Of a stretch of 33,685 nucleotides of DNA, positions 1 through 8,171 are shown one piece after another. The notes under the pieces were generated by a model. The model made no database searches, was not told where the DNA came from, and was given only the letters and a program-made list of their open reading frames with translations. This DNA is from a virus, in IMG/VR virus record IMGVR_UViG_3300031673_000276, positions 1 to 33,685 of that record; one strand, written 5' to 3'. How positions within the stretch are numbered: position 1 is the first letter of the stretch; every line of letters begins with the position of its first letter. The translations under genes were made by a program, and so were the position numbers.

Positions 1-1954
1 TTGCAAAAAGGTTAATTGTAACGTTCTCAGGATTTGCAAAAGTATCGATTGCCAATTCCCATGCTTGGAAGTCGTTGGTTGGAACAACGAGAGGTTGTCC
101 CGGATGACCAGACTTTCTTCCACCTTGCACATAATCATTACCATATGAACGTACTCTTCTATTTACATCCCAACCATCAAAACCACCAGCAGGAACTACT
201 GTAAATTTCCTTGTCTTTGGATTATAATAAGGACTTGTTTGAACATCAACATCAGCAGCAGTCTGGAATTTTCCAGCACCACCAATGAACTCAGTTGCAC
301 CTGTTATAATTGTTGCTCCAGAATCCATGTGGAATCCTTTGGTTTTTGTAAAACCACTTGAAGCCTGTCCACTATAAAAATTATCAAAATTGAAGAAATT
401 CTGGTTGATGCCATCACCAGTATAAGCAAGTTCAGAAATACCTAAGTATGTCTTTGCGATTTTATCGGTATCAGCATAACTGGTTTTATAGAAAATTGCA
501 GGTGCAATACCTTCACTTACCGTATCGTCAGTGACCGCCTCACTATAATTATTAAACATGAATCCTTCAAAACCTGCTGGGAATACATCAAGAGGAAGTT
601 CTTCTGCGATTTCAACCATAACATAGTTACTTAAAAGACTGTATTCACCATCACTTGTACCGATACGCTGTCCAATGTAATTTAAAGCACCCTTAATCAT
701 AGTGTTTTTTGAAAATGTTTCCAATACAATTGGATTCGCATCTGTGTCATAGAAACTACGGATTACAACATCAAATTCTCCAGAATATGGGTCAATGTTT
801 CCAATAGTAATTTTAATTTCTTGGTTCGCACTGTCGCCATCAGAAATAGTAATAAACTTAAAAAGTCTGTCAACACTATTACCTTTTAATTGAGATACAA
901 CCCAAGGAGTTTCTGGTGTTTGAAAACCGACTTCGTAATCAGTAAAATAATCGGTAGTACCTGTAACCATTAATGTGTTAATACCGTAAGCAATGCCATC
1001 AGCATCAAGTTTCTTAATGAGGTCAGGATAAATTGCCTGAACCCAAATCATTGTACTTTTGTCTTTTGGTTCGTAACCAATTACATTTGGTAGAAAATTA
1101 CTGCTATTTGAATTTAATGATGCCTCATAGGTCGCAGAAGTTCCACTATATGCCGAACCAGTATCAGTGTTTGCAGCAGTTAATATAAATTTAGCATAAA
1201 TATCACCAGTTGGACTCAGCACGCTATCAATTGTGTCATTAGTGGTTATATTAAGTTCATTTGTTAGGAAGTCGGTCACTGGAACAGAATCATAATCAGT
1301 ATTTGAATCACCTCTACTTCTGATTACGGCAAGAACCATACCCTCATAATCACTTAATGATGCTCCTGAATATATTGTTGTATTACCACTAACAGTACCG
1401 CTTGAAGTTTGGGCACTATATGTTAATACTATGAAATTTTTAATTGTGTTAGTGAAAATGTTTGTCAGAGTATTCTTTTCCCACCCACTTTCATAAGTAC
1501 CAGTAACACCAACTCCACCAGCAGCCACACCTAAGAAATTATTATCAGTAAAGCCTGATAATGGAAATGTACTTGATGAAGTTATACCTGTATAACCTGA
1601 AGATGTATTAACACCTGCTGTCATTGTTATGTTCCAAGCAGTTCCTGCTTGATATCCACTGAGTCCCAGAACTCTGGTTACCCAAAGTTGCTGTGCTTCT
1701 TCCAAGAAGGAGTTAGCAACATATGGTAATTGATATTTTAATGTTTTATCTGAGTCTTGAAATCTTTTAGTGCTTTGTGCACCAAATCTTTCTGAGAACT
1801 GAGTTTGGTCTTGGATGAAGATTGGTTCGAAAGCGGGACCCTTTAAGGTTTCGCCAGCCAATCCCAAAGTTGTTATACCTACATTACGTGTTACGTAAGT
1901 CAGGTCACGTTCTTTAAATTTTACACCCGGTGAGGTAAATACAAAATCTGCCAT
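1..1954 (-). CDS. 18: Tail sheath protein, gp18-like (C-terminus beyond window edge)
   Basis: Contractile tail sheath subunit that polymerises around the tail tube and drives contraction on infection. The minus-strand frame is open from ATG 1954 to the left edge, giving 651 codons so far. The N-terminus reads MADFVFTSPGVKFKERDLTY, close to the start of T4-type sheath proteins (FTSPGV-x-x-x-ERDL), followed by a TTLGLAGETLKGPAFEP block typical of the family. The last visible residues (WELAIDTFANPENVTINLF) look like the conserved C-terminal sheath domain, which continues outside the window. T4 gp18 is 659 aa, so this homologue is longer, with a Ser/Thr/Gly-rich middle that probably forms the variable outer domains. 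It is divergent from the gene at 2248. A late-type motif lies 72 bases upstream (2018-2026). In T4 this gene sits between 17 and 20; here it is about 31 kb from both. The identification is from sequence pattern, without alignment. Confidence 0.9.
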   Translation of the reverse strand, partial: MADFVFTSPGVKFKERDLTYVTRNVGITTLGLAGETLKGPAFEPIFIQDQTQFSERFGAQSTKRFQDSDKTLKYQLPYVANSFLEEAQQLWVTRVLGLSGYQAGTAWNITMTAGVNTSSGYTGITSSSTFPLSGFTDNNFLGVAAGGVGVTGTYESGWEKNTLTNIFTNTIKNFIVLTYSAQTSSGTVSGNTTIYSGASLSDYEGMVLAVIRSRGDSNTDYDSVPVTDFLTNELNITTNDTIDSVLSPTGDIYAKFILTAANTDTGSAYSGTSATYEASLNSNSSNFLPNVIGYEPKDKSTMIWVQAIYPDLIKKLDADGIAYGINTLMVTGTTDYFTDYEVGFQTPETPWVVSQLKGNSVDRLFKFITISDGDSANQEIKITIGNIDPYSGEFDVVIRSFYDTDANPIVLETFSKNTMIKGALNYIGQRIGTSDGEYSLLSNYVMVEIAEELPLDVFPAGFEGFMFNNYSEAVTDDTVSEGIAPAIFYKTSYADTDKIAKTYLGISELAYTGDGINQNFFNFDNFYSGQASSGFTKTKGFHMDSGATIITGATEFIGGAGKFQTAADVDVQTSPYYNPKTRKFTVVPAGGFDGWDVNRRVRSYGNDYVQGGRKSGHPGQPLVVPTNDFQAWELAIDTFANPENVTINLFA

Positions 1955-2017
1955 GTTATTTATTTATTTAAGTTTTTATTATTTTTTTCTAATTATAAGC
2001 GATGCTCATTCTTTTTC

Positions 2018-2026
2018 AATAAATAC
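2018..2026 (-). promoter_or_regulatory. Candidate late promoter motif (sense GTATTTATT) for tail sheath
   Basis: On the minus strand this reads GTATTTATT, starting 72 bases before the sheath ATG at 1954. It matches the motif found before most structural genes in the window. The spacing is the longest of the set, so this assignment is weaker than the others. Confidence 0.4.
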
Positions 2027-2223
2027 TTAAAAAATATCGAAAAGGTGTTTTGTCGCAATTATTATCGCCCAGCAATTCTTCTCTATAAACCTCGATTCTC
2101 TGGTTTTTCATTTTTTTTCTATCCGATTTTCTGAAATTCGGAAATTTTTGATTCGAATTCGGCTCGATTCGGTAAAAAATATTTTTTAAAAAAAATCAAA
2201 AAAGTTGGGTTTTTATCGTATTA

Positions 2224-2232
2224 GTATTTATA
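2224..2232 (+). promoter_or_regulatory. Candidate late promoter motif GTATTTATA
   Basis: GTATTTATA starts 24 bases before ATG 2248. This is the same motif and nearly the same spacing as upstream of the portal, protease, hub and gp15-like genes. Confidence 0.6.
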
Positions 2233-2247
2233 GGAAACATTTTAAGT

Positions 2248-4371
2248 ATGAATAAATCACAACGAATTTATTTGAGCAGTGGTAATACTGGAAACGATAG
2301 TGAGGATAAATATATAAAAGTAAAACTTGAACAAGATGTTCAGACTCTCGAATTCATGTCTTTAAGGCTCGGTACTGCTGATGTGTATCAAAACTTTAAT
2401 GCTGATTACGGTGTATTGGTTGGAAGAGTGATTGCTAATGGTGGAATCGGAGTACCTAATGCCAAAATAAGTATTTTTATTCCCCTAACCGATGACGATG
2501 CGTTAGATAAAGACATTTATAGTGTCTATCCCTATAAAACACCCAGAGATAAAAATAATGAAGGTAAACGATATAATCTGTTGCCACGTGTTTCCCAAAA
2601 AGACCCCACAACAGGTATTGTCACACCTAAACAAGCATTTGGTAGTTTTCCAATTAAAGAAGAGGTTGTGGGAAACCTACCATTTCTTAATATTTATAGA
2701 AAATATTATAAATATACAGCACTTACAAACACTGCGGGGGATTACATGATATTCGGTGTACCTGTTGGTACACAAACCATTCATTTGAGTTGTGATATTA
2801 CCGATATTGGAAAATATAGTATGAACCCAGCCAGTATGGTAACAAATCTTGGATATTCACCAAACCTATTTACTGACAACAACACCAGAATAAAACCAAG
2901 TAATGATTTGAGTGATTTACCGAACATCGAAACCCAAGAAATAACTGTTGATGTTGTGCCATTTTGGGGTGATGTTGAGAATTTTGAAATCGGCATAACT
3001 CGTCAAGACTTTAGAATTCGTTCCGTACTCACTAACACATTCGTGCTTTTTGGGAGTGTATTTACTGACGGCAATAATGCCATGTGGAGTGCTCAGTATC
3101 TTAGTCAAGAAAGAATCAGCGAGTATTTCAGAGCCAGCCATCCTTCACAGGCATTGCATGGGGTCTCGAATAAACGAATTGGAGTAGTTACAGAGAAGAT
3201 TTATTATTATCCAACAAATATTAGTACTTTTAAAATTATTAATGGTCAAGTCGCAAATGATGGGAGTGATATGATGCTTCTGGATAAAAGCGAATATTCT
3301 GTATATAAACGTGAAGGTGATTTCGTGGTTATTGTAAATTGTAACAGAGATAAAATAATTACCGATGAATTGGGAAACCCCGTACCTGTAGATAATGATA
3401 GTGTTGAGGGAATATTTACAAAATTTATTGGATTTATAACATTAGAACTCAGTCCAGATGTTGTTCCAATGAGTTTCAGCACAAATGTGGGTGAGGATGT
3501 TGATATTGTACCACTTAGATATAAACTAAAATTCCCACAATACGCTAATCGAAATGCAGGACTTCAGCCACCCAATGAATCAACAGGTGTTGATGTTGGT
3601 AATACTAATACATGGAGAAAACAACATAAGACTTTTGAGGGTGGAAAATATTATAGTGTTGCTAAGTTTCATGGAATTACTTTCAATAATTTTGATGGTA
3701 ATGATAACCAGCAAAGTGAAAGCAATGGTTTCTTTGTTAAAGATACCCAGAATAATCTTACCTTAGACCGTAATAATAATGTCGGTATTTTAATAACAGA
3801 GACCGATGGGAATTACAATAATGGTAGTTATCATTTTCCAAGTAATGGTGTTCAGGGTTCGTTAGATGCATTTGGTGCTGCATGGTTAAATCTAACAGTT
3901 CATCTTCCACAAGTGGGATATAGTGTGGATGGGTGGGAAAAAATGGATTATGTAAGAACAGATGATAACTTCTCACATCAAAGAAGACCAGATAATTATA
4001 GATATTTAAATGGTTATTATGTTGGGGATAACATTCAAACAATTGCAGCAGGTCAATTTAATACCAAATGGTTTGCTCGTTCTGACGTGCATTGGACGGA
4101 TATTATTGAAATTCCCATTACTGATATAATTCAAATGAAATCAATTGAAACTAAGGGATTCACTGATGGTGCTGCACCCGGATTAACTGGTATAGAATAT
4201 CGTAATGGTGAGCATGTTCCCTCAAATTGGACAGTAACTGATGCAGCACCATTACTTGGTCAGAAGCGGGATGGTAACCCTATTAATAGTGATGATGAAA
4301 CCAAATATTTTTATAAGGGTTGGGGTCCAGCCAATTGTGTTGAATATTTAGCACAACTCGGAATAATATAA
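2248..4371 (+). CDS. Large virion structural protein with carboxypeptidase-regulatory/Ig-like domain
   Basis: Protein of 707 aa, probably a baseplate or tail appendage component. Around residues 55-80 it has GVLVGRVIANGGIGVPNAKI, and near residues 165-180 an AGDYMIFGVPVGT segment. Together these resemble the start and end strands of a carboxypeptidase-regulatory-like beta-sandwich (a G-x-V ... G-V-P-A-x-V pattern later followed by G-x-Y-x-F-x-x-V-P-x-G), here split by an insertion of about 80 residues. The rest is Asn/Gly/Tyr/Thr-rich, beta-strand-like sequence common in phage adhesins. It has no signal peptide or membrane segment. It begins 15 bases after a late-type motif and ends just before a strong hairpin terminator. 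The two following plus-strand genes (4908, 6500) have similar composition and may form one assembly with it. Its exact structural role is inferred. Confidence 0.6.
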   Translation: MNKSQRIYLSSGNTGNDSEDKYIKVKLEQDVQTLEFMSLRLGTADVYQNFNADYGVLVGRVIANGGIGVPNAKISIFIPLTDDDALDKDIYSVYPYKTPRDKNNEGKRYNLLPRVSQKDPTTGIVTPKQAFGSFPIKEEVVGNLPFLNIYRKYYKYTALTNTAGDYMIFGVPVGTQTIHLSCDITDIGKYSMNPASMVTNLGYSPNLFTDNNTRIKPSNDLSDLPNIETQEITVDVVPFWGDVENFEIGITRQDFRIRSVLTNTFVLFGSVFTDGNNAMWSAQYLSQERISEYFRASHPSQALHGVSNKRIGVVTEKIYYYPTNISTFKIINGQVANDGSDMMLLDKSEYSVYKREGDFVVIVNCNRDKIITDELGNPVPVDNDSVEGIFTKFIGFITLELSPDVVPMSFSTNVGEDVDIVPLRYKLKFPQYANRNAGLQPPNESTGVDVGNTNTWRKQHKTFEGGKYYSVAKFHGITFNNFDGNDNQQSESNGFFVKDTQNNLTLDRNNNVGILITETDGNYNNGSYHFPSNGVQGSLDAFGAAWLNLTVHLPQVGYSVDGWEKMDYVRTDDNFSHQRRPDNYRYLNGYYVGDNIQTIAAGQFNTKWFARSDVHWTDIIEIPITDIIQMKSIETKGFTDGAAPGLTGIEYRNGEHVPSNWTVTDAAPLLGQKRDGNPINSDDETKYFYKGWGPANCVEYLAQLGII

Positions 4372-4375
4372 AAAA

Positions 4376-4394
4376 ACCCGCTCACTGAGCGGGT
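4376..4394. terminator. Bidirectional intrinsic terminator
   Basis: ACCCGCTCA and TGAGCGGGT form a 9-bp GC-rich inverted repeat with a very short loop, flanked by an A-run on the left and a T-run on the right. It therefore works as a rho-independent terminator on either strand. It sits between the convergent ends of the 707-aa structural gene and the lipoprotein gene. Confidence 0.9.
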
Positions 4395-4401
4395 TTTTTT
4401 G

Positions 4402-4815
4402 TTAATTCAAAACAAAGGTATTTCCATTGTATCGAAGTTTCACCGTGTTCGGAGTGTCAGGTGTCAGAATTTCATAGGTTCTCCCAATAGCACCTGAGTT
4501 TGTAATTGGTTCGGTAAATGTAATTGTAGATGAAGTTAATTCAATTCCCTCATATTGCATGGGAAAAAGTTGTACCCCCGTTATTTCACCCAAATCCCTG
4601 AGTTCACTCAGAGTCACAACATTACCATCGATGGTAATGTTAAAACGAGGATACTCCACTGTATTACCGTTAGTGGATACCCATGAGAGGTTCACCCAAT
4701 CAGGATATTGTTCTTCGAGTGTCTGGTCAGGAACAATCGGGTCGTCTTTGCAACAACTGGTGCTCATCAGAGCAACAGCAAACAGAATCGTCATTAAATA
4801 AGTTACTTTTTTCAT
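4402..4815 (-). CDS. Predicted surface lipoprotein (phage-encoded, function unknown)
   Basis: Protein of 137 aa with a lysine-containing N-terminus, a hydrophobic stretch at residues 5-17 (YLMTILFAVALMS) and a lipobox-like STSC ending at Cys21. The residues after it are C-K-D-D-P. In Bacteroidota, an acidic KDD-type signal just behind the lipidated cysteine marks export of lipoproteins to the cell surface. That signal was described in Capnocytophaga as QKDDE-like. The mature part is short, polar and beta-rich (LSWVSTNGNTVEYPRFNIT), with no enzyme motif. The gene is a single inverted unit between plus-strand structural genes, closed by its own terminator and with only a weak TATGTTTA element upstream (4832-4839). 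This layout is typical of a moron gene expressed in the infected cell. It could block adsorption of other phages, but nothing proves that. Confidence 0.7.
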   Translation of the reverse strand: MKKVTYLMTILFAVALMSTSCCKDDPIVPDQTLEEQYPDWVNLSWVSTNGNTVEYPRFNITIDGNVVTLSELRDLGEITGVQLFPMQYEGIELTSSTITFTEPITNSGAIGRTYEILTPDTPNTVKLRYNGNTFVLN

Positions 4816-4894
4816 AATTCAAATTTTTAGTTAAACATACTCATTATACGAAAATAAAGTGAGAATGTTACAAAAATCAGAAAAAATTTTGCAG

Positions 4895-4903
4895 GTATTT
4901 ATG
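4895..4903 (+). promoter_or_regulatory. Candidate late promoter motif GTATTTATG
   Basis: GTATTTATG starts 13 bases before ATG 4908 and leaves only four bases between motif and start codon. If the motif is a -10-type element, the transcript would have almost no leader. Confidence 0.5.
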
Positions 4904-4907
4904 TTAT

Positions 4908-6509
4908 ATGGATAATAACGTGGAAATATTACTTGGTAATCAGAAGAACATTGACTCGATTAATGTTAATGGGTACAGTAAGATTGAATTAACCAATAAC
5001 GTGTCAAAACTCACGGAATTCACAGTAAATGATGTCGTGAATAGTACTGAAGTTTTTGATGCGGAACGAGAAGCCAATCCCGTTTATAGAATCTATGGTA
5101 GAATCGAATGGATGTCATTACTGAATGGATTAAATGCAGAATATTCGGCACTGAAAGACTTTTTCGACCCATATACTGGAAACTCAAAAAGTATATTAAA
5201 TTCATTCGACTTCTATCTCGTAGCACCATCTTCAGGACAATCATATATCAATATCTCAAACACGAACCACTATAAAAGAAGTTTTGAAGTAATTGCTGGT
5301 AAAGATGATTTTGAAATATATAATGCTGGTTTCAGTAATAATTTATATGGAGAACAAGTATATTCATTTAGTTTCAAATCTGATTTCAATGTCACTACAC
5401 TTTTTGATAATTTTGGGTTTCCAGTAACTGAATTATTTATATATGCGCAATACAAATCATTACCAGCACCCGCACCAATAGAACAAATGTCATATACGAC
5501 TTGGGCATCAAATGGTACTGAGAGTAAAGCAACGCTTAATAAAAAAGATTTGGAAGTCGGTGATATTGTTGAAACAAATAGCGGTGGTGATATTTATGAT
5601 TTAGTCGAATATTTACCTACCGAATATTATCAAGCACAGATTAGTAGTCAAACATTTTACATCAGAACATATTATTATCAGGGTTATCAAAGATGGTTGG
5701 AATGGAGTTATAATCCATTCATTCCCCTTCAATTAAGATATTTTGATAGCACAGTTAACTATGCTCCACTAAGTGAAATTGTTGAATACAGCACAACACT
5801 CGATGTATTCGATGTCAATAATCCAACAGATAAAATTAACATAACTAAATCATCAAAACAAAGCCTGACAACAAGTCTACAAACAATCAACAAGTGGAAT
5901 ACCCAAAGCAGTCTTAATTATAGTTGGGTTGCAACAACAGGATATCTTGAATTTGATAATACAGGGACTTATAATATAACTTTTAAAACAAATATACGCT
6001 TATCTCAAGACACCGATAAATATATTGCAGAAACATACTTAGAAGAATTGGCTGGAACTGGTTGGGATACAATTCCAAATACAATAAGAAAATATCGGAT
6101 AAATAGTCCAATACAGGGAACAAATATTGTCAGGGGATTTTATTCTGAGGATAGGATTAGAATAAGAACCCGATTAATTCCGAATCCCGATGAAAGAAAA
6201 GTTGAAAGAATACCTGATTACGCCTTGATGAATCTAACTGAAGGGAAATACATTTGGCGAGATATATTACCACAAGGATATATTGACCCATTAACTGGTG
6301 ACGGAGTTGATTATCCGTTTTTCAACCAAAGAAGGTATTTATTCGAACCAATTGTGTTTGATGTTCCACCAAATCTAAATGAAGACCTAACATTAAAACA
6401 TGATAACACACTTACTGTGTTTAATGAAATCTCATATTGGCAGAACGCAACAAATCTCGATAAAACACCAATTACTGAATTAGATAATATAGGAAAACCA
6501 TGTCAATAA
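4908..6509 (+). CDS. Putative structural/tail appendage protein, unknown
   Basis: Protein of 533 aa that I do not recognise. The sequence is rich in Asn, Thr, Tyr and Ser and looks like mostly beta structure, with no signal peptide, transmembrane segment or coiled coil. A proline-rich segment near residue 185 (SLPAPAPIEQ) may link two halves. The C-terminal part has denser charged and aromatic residues (RIRTRLIPNPDERKVERIP). The gene starts straight after a late-type motif and overlaps the next gene by 10 bases, so the two are probably co-expressed. The context between a large structural gene and a gp15-like tail-completion gene suggests a virion role such as a fibre, collar or baseplate attachment protein. 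This is inference from composition and position. Confidence 0.5.
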   Translation: MDNNVEILLGNQKNIDSINVNGYSKIELTNNVSKLTEFTVNDVVNSTEVFDAEREANPVYRIYGRIEWMSLLNGLNAEYSALKDFFDPYTGNSKSILNSFDFYLVAPSSGQSYINISNTNHYKRSFEVIAGKDDFEIYNAGFSNNLYGEQVYSFSFKSDFNVTTLFDNFGFPVTELFIYAQYKSLPAPAPIEQMSYTTWASNGTESKATLNKKDLEVGDIVETNSGGDIYDLVEYLPTEYYQAQISSQTFYIRTYYYQGYQRWLEWSYNPFIPLQLRYFDSTVNYAPLSEIVEYSTTLDVFDVNNPTDKINITKSSKQSLTTSLQTINKWNTQSSLNYSWVATTGYLEFDNTGTYNITFKTNIRLSQDTDKYIAETYLEELAGTGWDTIPNTIRKYRINSPIQGTNIVRGFYSEDRIRIRTRLIPNPDERKVERIPDYALMNLTEGKYIWRDILPQGYIDPLTGDGVDYPFFNQRRYLFEPIVFDVPPNLNEDLTLKHDNTLTVFNEISYWQNATNLDKTPITELDNIGKPCQ

Positions 6510-7336
6510 TCAGAGAAAGGATAAAATTTAACAATCTTGATACAAATATTAAATTTGGGTTGGGTATTGGTAATCGCCTCAGTGGTTATCAACAAGAAAT
6601 TGATAGTCTAACCGAAGAAACCAAAGTCGAATTAACAAATCCAATTATTGATAACGAAGTCAGGAGATTCCAATACGATTCAAATGATGCGGGTGTTACA
6701 TATCTATGGTTCTATTTCAGTGCTGGTGGTAGTTCAGCATATAATAGTTTTACAAGCACTGGTGCGAGATTTCAGTTAAATGAAATTAATAACACAAACT
6801 CAGGAATACAGAATAGTTTTTTTATTATGGATTTTTACGACACATATGATAACTACACCCAAACAAAAATATTCACGATTTACAATACCCAGATATTAAA
6901 AGGTGAAAAAAGTGGTACTACACCTATACCAAAATATAAACTATTTAGTGACACAGTGAACCAATTTTATAACTGGTATGTGCCGAAATCATATATTGAT
7001 GAACAGACTGGTTCAACGGTAACGGGTTACATTAAATTTAGTTTTTATAGTGCAAAATTTGGTGATATCACGTTATTCTTTAACAACGACAACGGTGGTC
7101 TCAAGACACCAGAAAGAATGTATTTTAAAGTCTTATTAAACCTCAACACAATGACATGGAAATTCGATTATAGCAGCACGAATTTTCCACCCAATGCAAA
7201 AGCATTTCAAGTACCATTTACAACCACATATTCTCAAAGAGTTAATGATACCGTTGAAAGTTTTGAAAATGAACAACAAAATCCTCCAGATGGAAATGTA
7301 TTTGATTGGACAGACGGAAAATATGATGTGGTTTAA
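6500..7336 (+). CDS. Putative structural protein, unknown
   Basis: Protein of 278 aa, not recognised. Its ATG lies inside the last codons of the preceding 533-aa gene, which suggests translational coupling. The sequence is Asn/Thr/Tyr/Phe-rich with alternating hydrophobic residues (TYLWFYFSAGGSS, KFSFYSAKFGDITLFF), as expected for a beta-sandwich. There are no cysteines and no membrane segment. The C-terminus is acidic (DGNVFDWTDGKYDVV). It ends convergently with the gp15-like gene, sharing bases of the two stop codons and leaving no room for a terminator. It is likely a partner or second domain of the 4908-6509 product. Confidence 0.5.
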   Translation: MSIIRERIKFNNLDTNIKFGLGIGNRLSGYQQEIDSLTEETKVELTNPIIDNEVRRFQYDSNDAGVTYLWFYFSAGGSSAYNSFTSTGARFQLNEINNTNSGIQNSFFIMDFYDTYDNYTQTKIFTIYNTQILKGEKSGTTPIPKYKLFSDTVNQFYNWYVPKSYIDEQTGSTVTGYIKFSFYSAKFGDITLFFNNDNGGLKTPERMYFKVLLNLNTMTWKFDYSSTNFPPNAKAFQVPFTTTYSQRVNDTVESFENEQQNPPDGNVFDWTDGKYDVV

Positions 7337-8097
7337 CTAATGGCTAACCCAATTCTTGGCTTTCTGATAGTCTTAACGATTTCAAATTCCTTTTCGTCTC
7401 GAATGAAACCCAGAATTTTTAATGCGTATTTCGATACGAAGAAACGGTCACCATCAATATTTTCAATTGGATTTGATTCCGCAAAACCTTCAAAAAGAAC
7501 TGGTAATGGACTTCCATTAATCCAAACATATTCTTGACGACTTGCGAAGTTCTTCAATACCTGTTCATCATATAGATTTACATCAACACGGTATTTTGTA
7601 AAAAGCGCAACTTCGTAAATCATATCGACATTCACAGGTTCTGGCATTTTGAACTGCAAATATATAATTTGTCCATTATCCAGTATCGGAACGTTCAGAT
7701 ACCTAAACTTACGAGGTTGAGGTACTCTGTATTTCGTACCAAGCCTTGTACCTGCCTGTTTATCAATACGTCTGACAGTAATATATGGGGTTGGTACGTT
7801 TTTATCGTTATCCATGAATTTCCAAGTTTTACTGAATTCACCCCAACGGTCATTATCAAGATAGAAAGTAGGGACTAATCTACCGTCAATTGTTAATTGC
7901 ATGCCTTTAAGGTTAACATAATCAAAAAGTGCTTGGTCAAGGTCTTCGAGCAATATAGTTCTTGGAAGATATTTGGTATCAACATCTGTTGCAGCCATGA
8001 GTTCTGCGATTCTATCAAAACCGTATTCCAGATATTTAGTACCAATATCAGGTGGATTGACATCCAGTGTTAATTTTATTTTTTTTGGAAGCGACAT
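7333..8097 (-). CDS. gp15-like tail completion / sheath-stabilising protein (tentative)
   Basis: Protein of 254 aa, close to the 272 aa of T4 gp15, which caps the tail tube and sheath and joins tail to head. The middle has a TPYITVRR segment followed by MIYEVALFTKYRVDVNLYDE. The C-terminus has a DGDRFFVSKYALKILGFI strand. This order (substrate strand, then YEV-x-x-x-TKY-x-x-x-x-N, then a terminal V-x-G-Y/F-I strand) is what I associate with T4-like tail-completion proteins. It could instead be another tail-terminator-fold protein. It has its own late-type motif 23 bases upstream of the ATG (8112-8120). It lies outside the operon with the gp13/gp14-like genes, whereas in T4 genes 13, 14 and 15 are contiguous. 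Confidence 0.5.
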   Translation of the reverse strand: MSLPKKIKLTLDVNPPDIGTKYLEYGFDRIAELMAATDVDTKYLPRTILLEDLDQALFDYVNLKGMQLTIDGRLVPTFYLDNDRWGEFSKTWKFMDNDKNVPTPYITVRRIDKQAGTRLGTKYRVPQPRKFRYLNVPILDNGQIIYLQFKMPEPVNVDMIYEVALFTKYRVDVNLYDEQVLKNFASRQEYVWINGSPLPVLFEGFAESNPIENIDGDRFFVSKYALKILGFIRDEKEFEIVKTIRKPRIGLAIS

Positions 8098-8111
8098 GTA
8101 ATCAATTTTTA

Positions 8112-8120
8112 TATAAATAC
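8112..8120 (-). promoter_or_regulatory. Candidate late promoter motif (sense GTATTTATA) for gp15-like gene
   Basis: The minus strand reads GTATTTATA starting 23 bases before ATG 8097. It sits back to back with the host-type plus-strand promoter at 8123-8153. Confidence 0.6.
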
Positions 8121-8122
8121 TC

Positions 8123-8153
8123 TTTGATTTTAAATATTTAATACTTACATTTG
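8123..8153 (+). promoter_or_regulatory. Bacteroidota-type housekeeping promoter (TTTG-19-TAnnTTTG)
   Basis: TTTG at 8123-8126 and TACATTTG at 8146-8153 are separated by 19 bases. This matches the Bacteroides sigma-ABfr consensus (-33 TTTG, -7 TAnnTTTG). It stands 18 bases before ATG 8172, ahead of the metabolic gene cluster. This suggests that these genes are read early by unmodified host polymerase. Confidence 0.7.
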
Positions 8154-8171
8154 CTCAATTAATAACATGTT

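Larger units (their letters stand above)
1955..2247. other. Divergent intergenic control region between sheath gene and 707-aa structural gene
   Basis: This 293-base AT-rich spacer separates two divergent late genes. It carries a late-type motif for each direction: AATAAATAC at 2018-2026 for the minus strand and GTATTTATA at 2224-2232 for the plus strand. Between them are three copies of ATTCGG (2136, 2157, 2167), two copies of CTCGATTC (2091-2098 and 2163-2170) and an imperfect inverted repeat around 2123-2141 (CCGATTTTC / GAAATTCGG). A 31-codon minus-strand frame from ATG 2111 to 2016 exists, but it runs over the promoter motif and is not called as a gene. Confidence 0.5.

Noticed and set aside
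2016-2111. 31-codon minus-strand frame in the divergent spacer
   Set aside because: It looks protein-like but is very short and runs over the candidate late promoter motif; there is no supporting evidence.
3758-4042. Minus-strand 94-aa His/Tyr-rich frame opposite the 707-aa structural gene
   Set aside because: Composition follows from the Asn/Tyr-rich codons on the other strand; no promoter or neighbour fit.
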